Notes under the pieces: generated by a model | Databases searched by the model: none | What the model was told of the DNA's origin: nothing | What the model saw: only the letters and a program-made list of their open reading frames with translations | Part shown: piece by piece, positions 1-7,501 of the stretch | Layout: the number at the start of each line of letters is the position of its first letter | Position numbering within the stretch: position 1 is the stretch's first letter | Position numbers and translations under genes: made by a program | Source of the DNA: an uncultured Lachnospiraceae bacterium | GTDB taxonomy: Bacteria > Bacillota > Clostridia > Lachnospirales > Lachnospiraceae | DNA: 64,000 nucleotides | Direction of reading: 5' to 3' | Assembly (NCBI GenBank): GCA_910584585.1 | Contig: CAJUBP010000003.1 | Span: forward strand, 1-64,000

Positions 1-155
1 GATTTGCAGGATTAAATTCCATATAGGGGTGGAATTTAAATTTGCAATTGAGATACCTTGCTTTATCCATGCAGCAGGCTGATTTTGAAATTGAAAATAA
101 AAACAATTCATGTTAATATTGTAATGAGGAACAAAGTTATACAGGAGGTGAAGAG

Positions 156-1022
156 TTGGGAGAGAAAGAGGAGAAGAAGATGGAAGAGGAAGTGATGAAA
201 TACACTATAAAGGATAGTGTTTTCACTTCTGTATTCAAAGAGAAAAAATATCTATTGCAATTATATAAAGCATTACACCCAGAAGATAAGGAGGCTACAG
301 AGAATGACTTGCAGGATGTGACAGTCAGCAATGTCCTTGTGAATGACATTTATAATGATGTAGGCTTCAGGGTGGGTTCAACTTTATTAATTTTGATAGA
401 AAGTCAGGCTACATGGACTGTCAATATCATATTCAGGGCACTTATGTATCTTGTCCAAACCTATAGGGAATATTTTAAGGAAACAAAGCAGGATATATAT
501 AATAGTAAAAAACTCAAGATGCCAAAGCCAGAGGTTTATGTTATATATGTTGGTGACAGGAAGACAAAGCCAGAGCAAATTTCCCTGTCAAAAGAATTTT
601 TTGGTGGGGAAGAAGTTTGTCTGGATTTGAATGTGAAAATGATATATGATGGCAATACTGGGGATATAATTAATCAATATGTCACATTCACAAAAGTGTG
701 TAATGAGCAGGTGAAGATTCATGGAAGAACCAGGAAGGCTATCAAAGAAACTATCAGGATGTGCAAAGACAGGGATGTGCTCAAAGAGTATTTGGAAAGA
801 AAAGAGCAGGAGGTGGTTGATATGTTAATGGAGTTATATGATCAGGAAGAGGTCATGAGGTCATATGTTCAGAGTGAGAAGTATGAAGCAGTGGAAGAAG
901 CAGCAAAAGAAACAGCAAAAAGGATGTTGGAAGATGGAACATTGCCAATAGATAAAGTGGCAAAATTTGCCAATCTGCCAATTGAGGTTGTTAAGGAGAT
1001 GGCATCTTTACAATCAGTATAA
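156..1022 (+). CDS. Rpn family PD-(D/E)XK nuclease / transposase-like protein, copy A
   Basis: This 288-residue protein belongs to the Rpn (recombination-promoting nuclease, PDDEXK_2 transposase-like) family. Family members are DNA endonucleases tied to RecA-independent recombination. The nuclease core is visible as Asp68 in NDIYNDVGF followed by the ILIESQ strand (Glu82, Gln84) and the FRALMYLVQTY helix typical of the family. The tail carries the usual short helix-turn-helix-like segment (PIDKVAKFANLPIEVVKEM). The start is TTG at 156, with an AGGAGGTG site five bases upstream; a later ATG at 180 is possible. The gene is followed by a terminator and an SfsA-like gene, and a paralogue lies at 3701. 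It contains no CG-bearing codon. Family assignment is firm; activity and target are unknown. Confidence 0.85.
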   Translation: MGEKEEKKMEEEVMKYTIKDSVFTSVFKEKKYLLQLYKALHPEDKEATENDLQDVTVSNVLVNDIYNDVGFRVGSTLLILIESQATWTVNIIFRALMYLVQTYREYFKETKQDIYNSKKLKMPKPEVYVIYVGDRKTKPEQISLSKEFFGGEEVCLDLNVKMIYDGNTGDIINQYVTFTKVCNEQVKIHGRTRKAIKETIRMCKDRDVLKEYLERKEQEVVDMLMELYDQEEVMRSYVQSEKYEAVEEAAKETAKRMLEDGTLPIDKVAKFANLPIEVVKEMASLQSV

Positions 1023-1062
1023 ATAGCACATTATTGCCAGGAACAGGAACCTAAAATACAGG

Positions 1063-1096
1063 AAAGCAGGAGCCAGAAGATGAGCCTGCTTTTTTG
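1063..1096 (+). terminator. Rho-independent terminator after Rpn copy A
   Basis: Arms AAAGCAGG (1063-1070) and CCTGCTTT (1085-1092) run straight into a T tract. It lies about 40 bases after the Rpn stop, so the SfsA-like gene downstream probably has its own promoter. Confidence 0.7.
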
Positions 1097-1301
1097 ATTG
1101 GAATTTTTAAAGGCAGAGATAAGTTTGTGTTGGCAGATTTCTTCCAATAGGTAAAAAGAGATAGGTTTTAGCCAGGAAAGCAAGGGAGAATTGACAAAGA
1201 TTTGACTGGATAAAGAATGGTTTTCTCTAAAATTCATAGAAATTCCTCTGTAGTATGCTGAAAAAGGAAAGAAAACCAAATCATAGAGGAAGGAGGATTT
1301 C

Positions 1302-1898
1302 TTGGAGAAGTATTATTTGGGGAATGAGTGGAAAGAGGGTATCTTATTAACCAAAGAAGACAAATCAACAGTTCTAGTTCTGGTCTTAGGTGGGGAAGAA
1401 GTGGAGATTTACTGCCCAGAGATTGCCAGAGGGAATATCAATGGGGAGGGAATGCCATGCCTGATTTCTGAAGCCAAAGGCTTAAAAAATGAAAAATATG
1501 AAGTAATGGCATTTTCTTTAGATAATCCAAACAGGGAAAATAAAGATTGGGTTTGTTTGGAGCCAGCCATTTTTGAGGATGCACTTGAGTTTTTCCTAGC
1601 CAGCCATTGTATGGAAGGGATGGTGAATGGCTGTACATTTCAGAAGATGGAAAACAGGGGAGATGCAGAGCCAGATTTCATGGCAGGGGATGCCTGTATT
1701 CAAATTAATGTTCCAGATGCTATCCTGAATCCAGTGGATGGTGAGTGGTTTGAGATAAAGTCCCTGCTGCTGACTGGCAGGAGAATTGCAAGGCACAGAA
1801 AGCTTATTGCTGATTTCCATGGAACAGGAAAAAGAGAAGACGGGAAATTGGACAGGAAAATTGGGAGCATCCAAAGACTGTTTATGCAGGGCTGGTAA
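1302..1898 (+). CDS. SfsA-like DNA/RNA nuclease, copy A, C-terminally truncated
   Basis: This 198-residue protein is a divergent SfsA family member. The SfsA pattern is visible: a CPEIARGNI segment where SfsA has its CP-TGR motif, PCLISEAKG, AFSLDNPNRENKDW, then the nuclease strand DFMAGDACIQINVP. SfsA normally carries D...ExK there; this copy has Asp125, Gln134 and Asn136, so the catalytic Glu and Lys are both changed. The protein ends about 40 residues before copy B because the 3' part (after about 1800) is diverged and closes in a stop directly after a MQGW motif shared with copy B. The start is TTG at 1302 behind AGGAGG. A catalytically dead or decaying copy is the likeliest reading. One of the two CGs of the island lies in its divergent 3' end. 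Confidence 0.65.
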   Translation: MEKYYLGNEWKEGILLTKEDKSTVLVLVLGGEEVEIYCPEIARGNINGEGMPCLISEAKGLKNEKYEVMAFSLDNPNRENKDWVCLEPAIFEDALEFFLASHCMEGMVNGCTFQKMENRGDAEPDFMAGDACIQINVPDAILNPVDGEWFEIKSLLLTGRRIARHRKLIADFHGTGKREDGKLDRKIGSIQRLFMQGW

Positions 1899-1950
1899 GG
1901 AAGGCCATACAAATCCAGTTAAATTTATAAGTTTAATACAGACACATTTC

Positions 1951-2000
1951 ATAGAAAAAAGCTTTGCCAGGAAACCAGTCCTGCCAAGGCTTTTTTCTAT
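1951..2000. terminator. Bidirectional terminator hairpin between SfsA copy A and mini-ClpX
   Basis: Near-perfect 21-base arms (1951-1971 and 1980-2000) beginning ATAGAAAAAAGC and ending GGCTTTTTTCTAT flank an eight-base loop. A and T runs at the two ends allow termination in both directions between the convergent genes. Confidence 0.8.
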
Positions 2001-2005
2001 GGGAA

Positions 2006-2701
2006 TCAATATGGGGCTGATGCAGCAGTCTGTCCTCTTTTCACTATGGTTGGTATTTTTGTATGGATGGTGGTTTTTGTAATAATGCATTCTGAAATGC
2101 TCTGCTCTGGCAGGTCATACATTATTGGGAGGAGCATATCCTCTAAAATGCTTCTTAAACCCCTTGCCCCAGTTCCTTTAGAAATACCCTTTTGGGCCAG
2201 CTCCAAATCATCATCTGCTGCATCAAGTAATCTTTGCAGGCAAATTTCCACATCATCTCCCACATACCCTGCCTCAGTCATGCTGGTTGCATCCACAATG
2301 ACAAAAGGCACATTTAGTATTTTAGCCATTGTCTTTGCCAGCAGGGTCTTTCCACAGCCTGTAGGCCCAGCCAGCAGGATATTGGATTTTTTAATTAAAC
2401 CACTTTCATCATGCAGCCTTTTATTATGGTTGTAAATTGCAACTGACAGCACTTTCTTTGCTTTTTCCTGACCTATAACAAACCTATCCAATTCCCTGTG
2501 AATCTGGTGAGGTGTCAGATTGAAGGGTCCTTTTTCAAATTTTTCCTTCTTCTCCCTCTCCATCCTCCTTTTCTCCTCCCATACCCTCCTGCTTTTACAC
2601 ACTTCCATCCTGTCATCCCTCTGGATAAGTCCCATTACAGTCCTGCTGCATTTGTCACAGATATAAATATTTTCATCAAAGGAACTTTTTAATGAGTTCA
2701 A
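2006..2701 (-). CDS. Miniaturised ClpX-like protein with internal deletion
   Basis: This 231-residue open frame matches ClpX at both ends. Residues 14-18 keep one CxxC (YICDKC) of the zinc finger, residues 60-95 match the ClpX N-terminal linker (TPHQIHRELDRFVIGQEKAK), Walker A is GPTGCGKT (112-119), and the GYVG pore loop is at 145-148. At about residue 173 the sequence jumps from AQKGI directly to TGARGLRSILEDML, which is the C-terminal small domain of ClpX. Roughly 170 residues of a normal ClpX are missing, including Walker B, both sensors and the arginine finger. The join is in frame and no stop interrupts it. The first CxxC is also missing; the start is a TTG inside the upstream gene. It cannot be a normal unfoldase: either a relic or a deliberately shortened ClpX-interacting protein. 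No CG occurs in it. Confidence 0.75.
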   Translation of the reverse strand: MNSLKSSFDENIYICDKCSRTVMGLIQRDDRMEVCKSRRVWEEKRRMEREKKEKFEKGPFNLTPHQIHRELDRFVIGQEKAKKVLSVAIYNHNKRLHDESGLIKKSNILLAGPTGCGKTLLAKTMAKILNVPFVIVDATSMTEAGYVGDDVEICLQRLLDAADDDLELAQKGISKGTGARGLRSILEDMLLPIMYDLPEQSISECIITKTTIHTKIPTIVKRGQTAASAPY

Positions 2702-3056
2702 TGCTGTTAAAATTTGAATACTCCAGATGGTGCTGCTTTAAGTATAAAAGAATAATGTCTGACATATTCCCATACAGGCAGTTTTGTAAGGAAGAAATCA
2801 GCCCTTTCAATTCCCTTTGTGGGATTTTTGCATTGAAAATGGTTGTGAAAAGTTTATCATCTGTCCCAAAATCAAACCTGTATTTTTGTGTTTTTATGAA
2901 TTGAGTTATTTTGCCTGACATAAAATCAGCCTCCTTTTGTAATTTGATATGCCAAGCATATACCATCCCTGCCCTTGCCATTTCTGGCAAAATGCATGTA
3001 ATTTTAGGAATGTCTACATTCATAGATGATAGCATATAGTGAAAATTTGTCAACAT
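2676..3056 (-). CDS. Unrecognised 126-residue protein overlapping mini-ClpX
   Basis: I do not recognise this family. The protein has no evident signal peptide or membrane segment and contains two Cys. Its ATG start at 3056 lies about 55 bases from the divergent XRE gene region. Its 3' end overlaps the TTG start of the ClpX-like gene by 26 bases, which suggests translational coupling or a former fusion. Base use matches the island (no CG). Being in one transcript with the ClpX-like gene is inference from spacing. It could also be a fragment of a larger gene. Confidence 0.5.
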   Translation of the reverse strand: MLTNFHYMLSSMNVDIPKITCILPEMARAGMVYAWHIKLQKEADFMSGKITQFIKTQKYRFDFGTDDKLFTTIFNAKIPQRELKGLISSLQNCLYGNMSDIILLYLKQHHLEYSNFNSIELIKKFL

Positions 3057-3122
3057 AACAAGATTACATTTTAGATGTATTGTTGATAGAATTTCACAAT
3101 AAGAAGAAAGGTGGAAGGAAAA

Positions 3123-3458
3123 ATGAATGTGGAACTGTATTTGAAGGAAATGGGAAGCAGGATAATGGAGATGAGAAAGAAACTGGGGCTTACTCAGGAG
3201 GCTCTTGCTGAGATGAGTGAATTAACAACTCAGTTTGTTTCTTATGCTGAATCAGGAAAGAGAGGGATGAGACCAGAGAATCTGATGAAAGTGGCTGCTG
3301 CATTAGGGGTAAGCACAGACTATTTGCTTACAGGGGACATCATTGACAAGGACAAGTTGTTGCTCTCAGAGAAGCTGGATAAGCTGACTCCTCAACAAGT
3401 GAGAATTGTGGAAAACATCATTGATGAGTGTATTGCTTTTTATGGTAACAATAAGTAG
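3123..3458 (+). CDS. XRE family helix-turn-helix regulator
   Basis: This 111-residue protein has an N-terminal Cro/C1-type helix-turn-helix (about residues 7-62: LGLTQEALAEMS, then TTQFVSYAESGKR and LGVSTDYLLTGD) and a short C-terminal helix (LTPQQVRIVENIIDECIAFY). I place the start at ATG 3123, five bases after GGAAGG; an in-frame GTG at 3111 would add four residues but has a weaker site. It is divergent from the orphan/mini-ClpX pair and upstream of the second Rpn module, so it is the obvious candidate regulator of the island. No CG occurs in it. Confidence 0.85.
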   Translation: MNVELYLKEMGSRIMEMRKKLGLTQEALAEMSELTTQFVSYAESGKRGMRPENLMKVAAALGVSTDYLLTGDIIDKDKLLLSEKLDKLTPQQVRIVENIIDECIAFYGNNK

Positions 3459-3700
3459 CCTTTGAAAAAGCCACTGGGAAAATGATGGAAATGGGGGAGG
3501 AATTATAATTAAGGTGTTCTTTTCTTCCCCATTTTTCCAATTTCATAGTCCCACAATTCATGTGAAAACTTCTATATAACCTTATTGGGGATAGCCAGTA
3601 CCTTGATTTATCCATGCAGCAGGCTGATTTTGAAATTGAAAATAAAAACAATTCATGTTAATATTGTAATGAGGAACAAAGTTATACAGGAGGTGAAGAG

Positions 3701-4588
3701 TTGGGAGAGAAAGAGGAGAAGATGGAGGAAGGAGTGATGAAATACACTATAAAAGATAGTGTTTTTACTTCATTGTTCAAAGAAAAGAAGTATCTTATCC
3801 AGTTATATAGAGCATTACACCCAGAAGATAAGGAAGCTACAGAGAATGACTTGCAGGATGTGACTGTCAGCAATGTCCTTGTGAATGATATTTATAATGA
3901 TGTAGGCTTCAGGGTAGGTTCAACTTTGCTCATATTGATTGAAAGCCAGTCCACCTGGACTGTTAACATTATTTTCAGGGCACTGATGTATCTTGTGCAG
4001 ACATACAGGGAATATTTTAAAGAAACAAAGCAGGATGTATACAAAAGCAAGAAATTGAAAATGCCTGTCCCAGAATTATATGTGATATACACTGGTGCAA
4101 GGAAAGACAGGCCAGAGGAAATTTCCTTGTCAAAGGAATTCTTTGATGGGAAGGAAATCTGTCTGGATGTCAAAGTGAAAATGATATATGATGGTAAAGA
4201 GGGAGATATCATCAGCCAATATGTTAAATTTACCAAGGTATGCAATGAACAGACAGCACTCTATGGAAGGACTAGGAAGGCAATCAAGGAAACCATTAGA
4301 ATTTGCAAGGACAGTGATGTGCTGAAAGAGTATTTGGAGAGCAAAGAGCAGGAGGTGTTGGATATGTTAATGGAATTGTATGATCAGGAAGAGGTAATAA
4401 AATCATTTGTGGAAAGTGAGAGGTATGAGGCAGCAGAAGAAGCAGCAAAAAAAGCTGAAAATGCAACAAAGATAGAAACAGCAAAGAGATTCCTAAAAAT
4501 GGGGAAACTTTCCATTGAGGAGGTTGCTGTTGGCTCTGGGCTTACAGTGGAGGAAGTAGAGGCATTGTCAGGCTTGCAAACTGTATAA
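3701..4588 (+). CDS. Rpn family PD-(D/E)XK nuclease / transposase-like protein, copy B
   Basis: This 295-residue paralogue of the protein at 156-1022 has the same core: Asp67 in NDIYNDVGF, Glu81 and Gln83 in ILIESQ, then the FRALMYLVQTYREYF helix. The tail is longer and reads TAKRFLKMGKLSIEEVAVG..LTVEEVEAL, a small helix-turn-helix-like motif common at the end of this family. The TTG start at 3701 sits five bases after AGGAGGTG, exactly as in copy A. The nuclease residues are intact. Two diverged copies in one element could act on different sites or form heteromers; that is inference. Confidence 0.85.
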   Translation: MGEKEEKMEEGVMKYTIKDSVFTSLFKEKKYLIQLYRALHPEDKEATENDLQDVTVSNVLVNDIYNDVGFRVGSTLLILIESQSTWTVNIIFRALMYLVQTYREYFKETKQDVYKSKKLKMPVPELYVIYTGARKDRPEEISLSKEFFDGKEICLDVKVKMIYDGKEGDIISQYVKFTKVCNEQTALYGRTRKAIKETIRICKDSDVLKEYLESKEQEVLDMLMELYDQEEVIKSFVESERYEAAEEAAKKAENATKIETAKRFLKMGKLSIEEVAVGSGLTVEEVEALSGLQTV

Positions 4589-4620
4589 TACAGTCAATCG
4601 TTCCATAATAACTTGAGATG

Positions 4621-4658
4621 AAAACAGGATTCACAGAAATGTGCTGTCCTGTTTTTTT
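4621..4658 (+). terminator. Rho-independent terminator after Rpn copy B
   Basis: Arms AAAACAGGA (4621-4629) and TCCTGTTTT (4647-4655) with an inner CAC/GTG pairing lead into a T run. Same relative position as the terminator after copy A. Confidence 0.75.
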
Positions 4659-4866
4659 GATGGGAAATTTGAAAGGGAATTTCTGATTGCTGTTAAATAT
4701 GTTGGAGTTTTTTATGATGTGATAACAGGGCAAAAGAGAATGATAAACCTGCTTTTTTTGAAATGGGAGGATGGTTAAGCAGCAGTTTTCTCTAAAATTT
4801 ATTTAAAATCCTTTGTGATATGCTTAACAAGGAAAGAGAACTAAAGCATAGAGGAAGGAGGATTTC

Positions 4867-5589
4867 TTGGAGAAATATTATTTTGAGAAGGAGTGGAAGG
4901 AGGGTGTCTTATTAATCAAAAAAGACAAATCAACAGTTCTGGTTTTAGGTGGGGAAGAACTGGAGATTTACTGTCCAGAGATTGCCAGAGGGAATATCAA
5001 TGAGGTGGGAATGCCATGCCTGATTTCTGAGGCCAAAGGCTTAAAAAATGAAAAATGTGAAGTAATGGCATTCTCTTTAGATAACCCAAACAGGGAAAAT
5101 AAGGACTGGATTTGTACCAAGCCAATTGTTTTTGAAGATGCAATTGAGTATTTCCTTACCAACCACCAGATGGAAGGGTTGGATAATGGCTGTAAAGTCT
5201 ATGGGGACATAAAAATGGAAGGTAAAAAATGGGATTTAGTGACAGGGGATGCCTGTGTTCAAATTAAAGTCCCTGATGTCATACTGGATGCAGCAGGTGG
5301 TGGGTGGATGCAGGTAAAGTCCCTGATGCTGACTGCTGAAAAAATCTCAAGGTATAAAAGTGCCTTTGCCAGTTTGTGGGATACAGGAAAGAGGATGGTT
5401 TTCCTGACAATATTCCAACATGGGCTTAATGAAAGAATGCAGGGCTGGCTTTGTAAGGATTTAAGCAAATATTTTGCAATGGACATGGATGAAAAGGCTG
5501 AGTTCTGGGTTGCAGACCTGAGACTGGAGCCAGATGGAAGATTGTATGGTGGAAGGAGTGGAGTTTTCTGCAGAAGAATCAGGCTATGA
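4867..5589 (+). CDS. SfsA-like DNA/RNA nuclease, copy B
   Basis: This 240-residue SfsA-family protein is nearly full length. It shows CPEIARGNI, PCLISEAKG, AFSLDNPNRENKDW, the nuclease strand WDLVTGDACVQIKVP (Asp123, Gln132, Lys134), the RMVFLTIFQHGL strand and the C-terminal EFWVADLRLEPDGR strand. The usual catalytic Glu is Gln here, giving D...QxK, a variant also known in Mrr-type PD-(D/E)XK nucleases, so activity is possible. The TTG start follows AGGAGG. The last 15 or so residues run into the DUF5688 remnant and may not be original. SfsA was named for an effect on sugar fermentation genes and has reported nuclease activity; the role here is unknown. Confidence 0.7.
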   Translation: MEKYYFEKEWKEGVLLIKKDKSTVLVLGGEELEIYCPEIARGNINEVGMPCLISEAKGLKNEKCEVMAFSLDNPNRENKDWICTKPIVFEDAIEYFLTNHQMEGLDNGCKVYGDIKMEGKKWDLVTGDACVQIKVPDVILDAAGGGWMQVKSLMLTAEKISRYKSAFASLWDTGKRMVFLTIFQHGLNERMQGWLCKDLSKYFAMDMDEKAEFWVADLRLEPDGRLYGGRSGVFCRRIRL

Positions 5590-5860
5590 GATATTCACTA
5601 TGAGCAATGGGCATTATTCTGCAATGCTTGATAAAGAAAAATTAAGGGATTTAGCGGAGGAAACACAAAGCAGTTTTCTTTACATTATCCCAGTCAGCAT
5701 TTATGAGATTTTGATTATTCCCGAAAATAATGTATTCGATCTATCCGAATTGCAGGAGTTTTCCCGAAATAGAAAAGAATTACTGGATTTTGAGGAAGCA
5801 GTGTTGTCTGAAAGGGTATATCGGTATTCACTGGAGAGTGGTGATATAAATATTATCTGA
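5534..5860 (+). pseudogene. 3' remnant of a DUF5688 family gene at the island edge
   Basis: The 108-residue frame matches only the end of DUF5688 proteins: YEIFTMSNGHYSAML, LRDLAEETQS, FLYIIPVSIYEILIIP (family form ILPSSIHEV), then LSERVYRYS. The much longer N-terminal part is absent, and the frame overlaps the 3' end of the SfsA-like gene. The change from CG-free to CG-containing DNA falls inside it, first CG at 5654. This is what is expected if the island inserted into, or deleted into, a resident DUF5688 gene. Confidence 0.65.
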
Positions 5861-6152
5861 TATCTTTTTATGCTGAATACATTCTACACGGGGGCGGACG
5901 GATACCTGATATTGAATACCGTCAGATGCCTTTCCTTTTTGTGTGTGAATCTGTAGTTGTGGGAAATGGAGAATCTAAATGAACCCTCCACGCATAAATT
6001 TGAACCCCTTGTTTGGGAAGATTGAACTCTCCCAAGGCAAAATCAAAATTTATGAAACGTGTTTGGTATTTATAGAGAACCTAAATATGAAACTAAGATG
6101 CAATTTATTTTTTGAGGTATTATGGTAAAATAAATTTAAGGAAGGTGATTCT
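5861..6152. other. Intergenic region between DUF5688 remnant and LysR gene
   Basis: About 290 bases without a convincing gene. It holds an imperfect hairpin near 5898-5930 and a TTGGGA/TCTCCCAA inverted repeat near 6015-6039, and should contain the LysR promoter close to 6153. Nothing else is recognisable. Confidence 0.5.
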
Positions 6153-7031
6153 ATGGATTTAAGGGTAATCGGCTACTTCCTGACAGTGGCAAGGGAAGAA
6201 AATGTGACGAAATCCGCCCAGCTTTTGCATATCTCCCAACCGACTTTATCAAGGCAATTGATGCAGTTGGAGGAAGAATTGGGAGTTAAGCTGTTTAAGC
6301 GCAGCAAGCACAGTGTCCTGCTGACCAGCGAGGGGATGCTGTTCCGCCGCAGGGCGCAGGAATTGATTAACCTTGCGGATAAGGCAAAAAGCGAACTTAC
6401 GCAGCAGGATGGGGATTTGACAGGCGAAATTGCGATTGGCTGCGGCGAGCTTTTAAGCATGGATGAACTGTCCGGAATTTTAGCAGAGTTTAGTGAGATA
6501 CATCCGCTGGTGAGGTTTCATATCCATAGCGGATACAATAATGATATAAAAGAATGGCTGGAAGACGGCACGCTTGATTTCGGGCTGTTGATTGAGCCGG
6601 TTGATATTGGAAAATATGATTTTGTCCGCATGGAAAAGAAAGAACAATGGGGAGCTTTGGTGCGTACAGATTCTCCATTTGCGGAATCGGGTGTGATACG
6701 TCCCGGAGATTTGGTCGGGACGCCGCTTATCACTGTCAGGGATGATCAGGTGCATAATGCGTTGGGAAACTGGTCAGGCAGATATGCCAGCCAGATGACG
6801 CCTCTGGCAACCTATAACCTGCTTTACAATGCTGCGACACTGGTCAGGCAGAACATGGGGGCTGCAGTCTGTATCCGTTTAAACTGTAAGTATGACGGTT
6901 TATGCTTTGTTCCCTTTGAGCCAAAACTGGAACTGAGTTCCGTACTGGCATGGAAGGACAGGCAGTCTTTTTCTGTGACATCAAATGCATTTATCCAGTT
7001 CCTTAAAAATTCAAAAAATGAATTACAGTGA
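6153..7031 (+). CDS. LysR family transcriptional regulator
   Basis: This 292-residue protein has the LysR winged helix-turn-helix at residues 1-60 (NVTKSAQLLHISQPTLSRQLMQLEEELGVKLFKRS) followed by a periplasmic-binding-fold effector domain (EIAIGCGE from about 90, CIRLN near 247). Start ATG 6153 follows an AAGGAAGGTG site. A nitroreductase and aldo-keto reductase/flavodoxin remnants lie downstream, so it probably controlled that redox set. The gene reads straight through and looks functional. Confidence 0.9.
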   Translation: MDLRVIGYFLTVAREENVTKSAQLLHISQPTLSRQLMQLEEELGVKLFKRSKHSVLLTSEGMLFRRRAQELINLADKAKSELTQQDGDLTGEIAIGCGELLSMDELSGILAEFSEIHPLVRFHIHSGYNNDIKEWLEDGTLDFGLLIEPVDIGKYDFVRMEKKEQWGALVRTDSPFAESGVIRPGDLVGTPLITVRDDQVHNALGNWSGRYASQMTPLATYNLLYNAATLVRQNMGAAVCIRLNCKYDGLCFVPFEPKLELSSVLAWKDRQSFSVTSNAFIQFLKNSKNELQ

Positions 7032-7073
7032 ATACAACATAAGTATTAGACATATATAGAATTTCAAGTTATA

Positions 7074-7109
7074 ATATAGACATTCCAAACGGGATGTCTA
7101 TATTTTTTT
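7074..7109 (+). terminator. Terminator hairpin after the LysR gene
   Basis: Arms 7074-7086 (ATATAGACATTCC) and 7091-7103 (GGGATGTCTATAT) pair over 13 positions, with a four-base loop and a following T run. It lies only 16 bases before the MerR start, so it could also influence MerR gene expression. Confidence 0.8.
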
Positions 7110-7124
7110 GAAAGGGGTGGATAT

Positions 7125-7481
7125 ATGACGGGAAGCGAAGTCTGTGAGCGGTTCCATATTCCGGCGAAAATACTGGAAGAATATAAAAGCTGGGGACTTT
7201 GCGGGGCAGTCAGGCTGGCTATGGATAACTGGCAGTATGATGATACGGATTTGGAACGGCTTAGTATGATCATGGCTCTGCATGATATGGGATTTCAAAA
7301 AGACGAAGTGGAAACTTATATGCGGCTGTTGATAAAGGGTGACATTACCCGCAGGGAAAGAATGCAGATGTTGGACGCAAAACGGAGCAGGACATTGGAT
7401 GAAATCCATTTAAAGGAAAAACAGCTTGAGCATATGGATTATTTAAGGCTTGAAATGCGTGAAAGCGGAAAAGAAAATTAA
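7125..7481 (+). CDS. MerR family transcriptional regulator
   Basis: This 118-residue protein has a compact MerR-type DNA-binding domain (residues 1-70: SEVCERFHIPAKILEEYKSWGL, then YDDTDLERLSMIMALHDMGFQKDEVETYM) and a C-terminal dimerisation coil (residues 75-115). There is no effector domain and no metal-binding Cys cluster. Start ATG 7125 follows AAAGGGGTGG. The nitroreductase starts 20 bases after its stop, so the two are probably cotranscribed. Confidence 0.85.
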   Translation: MTGSEVCERFHIPAKILEEYKSWGLCGAVRLAMDNWQYDDTDLERLSMIMALHDMGFQKDEVETYMRLLIKGDITRRERMQMLDAKRSRTLDEIHLKEKQLEHMDYLRLEMRESGKEN

Positions 7482-7501
7482 AGGAAAAGGAGATTATTAT
7501 C

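Larger units (their letters stand above)
52..1880 (+). repeat. Direct duplication, copy A (leader + Rpn + SfsA)
   Basis: This stretch is homologous to 3597-5465, an offset of about 3.55 kb in the same orientation. The leader before the Rpn gene (about 60-155) is almost identical to 3606-3700, including the ribosome binding site and TTG start. The two genes are clearly diverged, so the duplication is not recent or has been under diversification. Copy A loses homology inside the 3' end of its SfsA gene. Confidence 0.85.
3597..5465 (+). repeat. Direct duplication, copy B (leader + Rpn + SfsA)
   Basis: Homologous to 52-1880 in the same orientation. Leader sequence, TTG starts, terminator position and the 278-base Rpn-SfsA spacer are all conserved in layout. 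Copy B keeps the longer SfsA frame. Confidence 0.85.
1..5650. other. CpG-depleted genomic island (left edge outside window)
   Basis: Reading base by base I find only two CG dinucleotides here (1841-1842 and 4599-4600), although C and G are both common and GC is frequent. From 5654 onward CG occurs several times per 100 bases. Within the island no codon contains CG: every Arg codon is AGA or AGG, and TCG, CCG, ACG and GCG are absent, in genes on both strands and in intergenic DNA alike. That points to a process acting on DNA rather than on proteins. The island carries two Rpn/SfsA modules, a shortened ClpX, an orphan gene and an XRE regulator. Several of its genes start with TTG. The right boundary is between about 5550 and 5654. 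Origin by transfer from a CpG-depleted replicon is inference. Confidence 0.9.

Noticed and set aside
1596..2090. Long antisense frame across SfsA copy A and the terminator
   Set aside because: Composition is a mirror of the coding strand, and it crosses the terminator hairpin.
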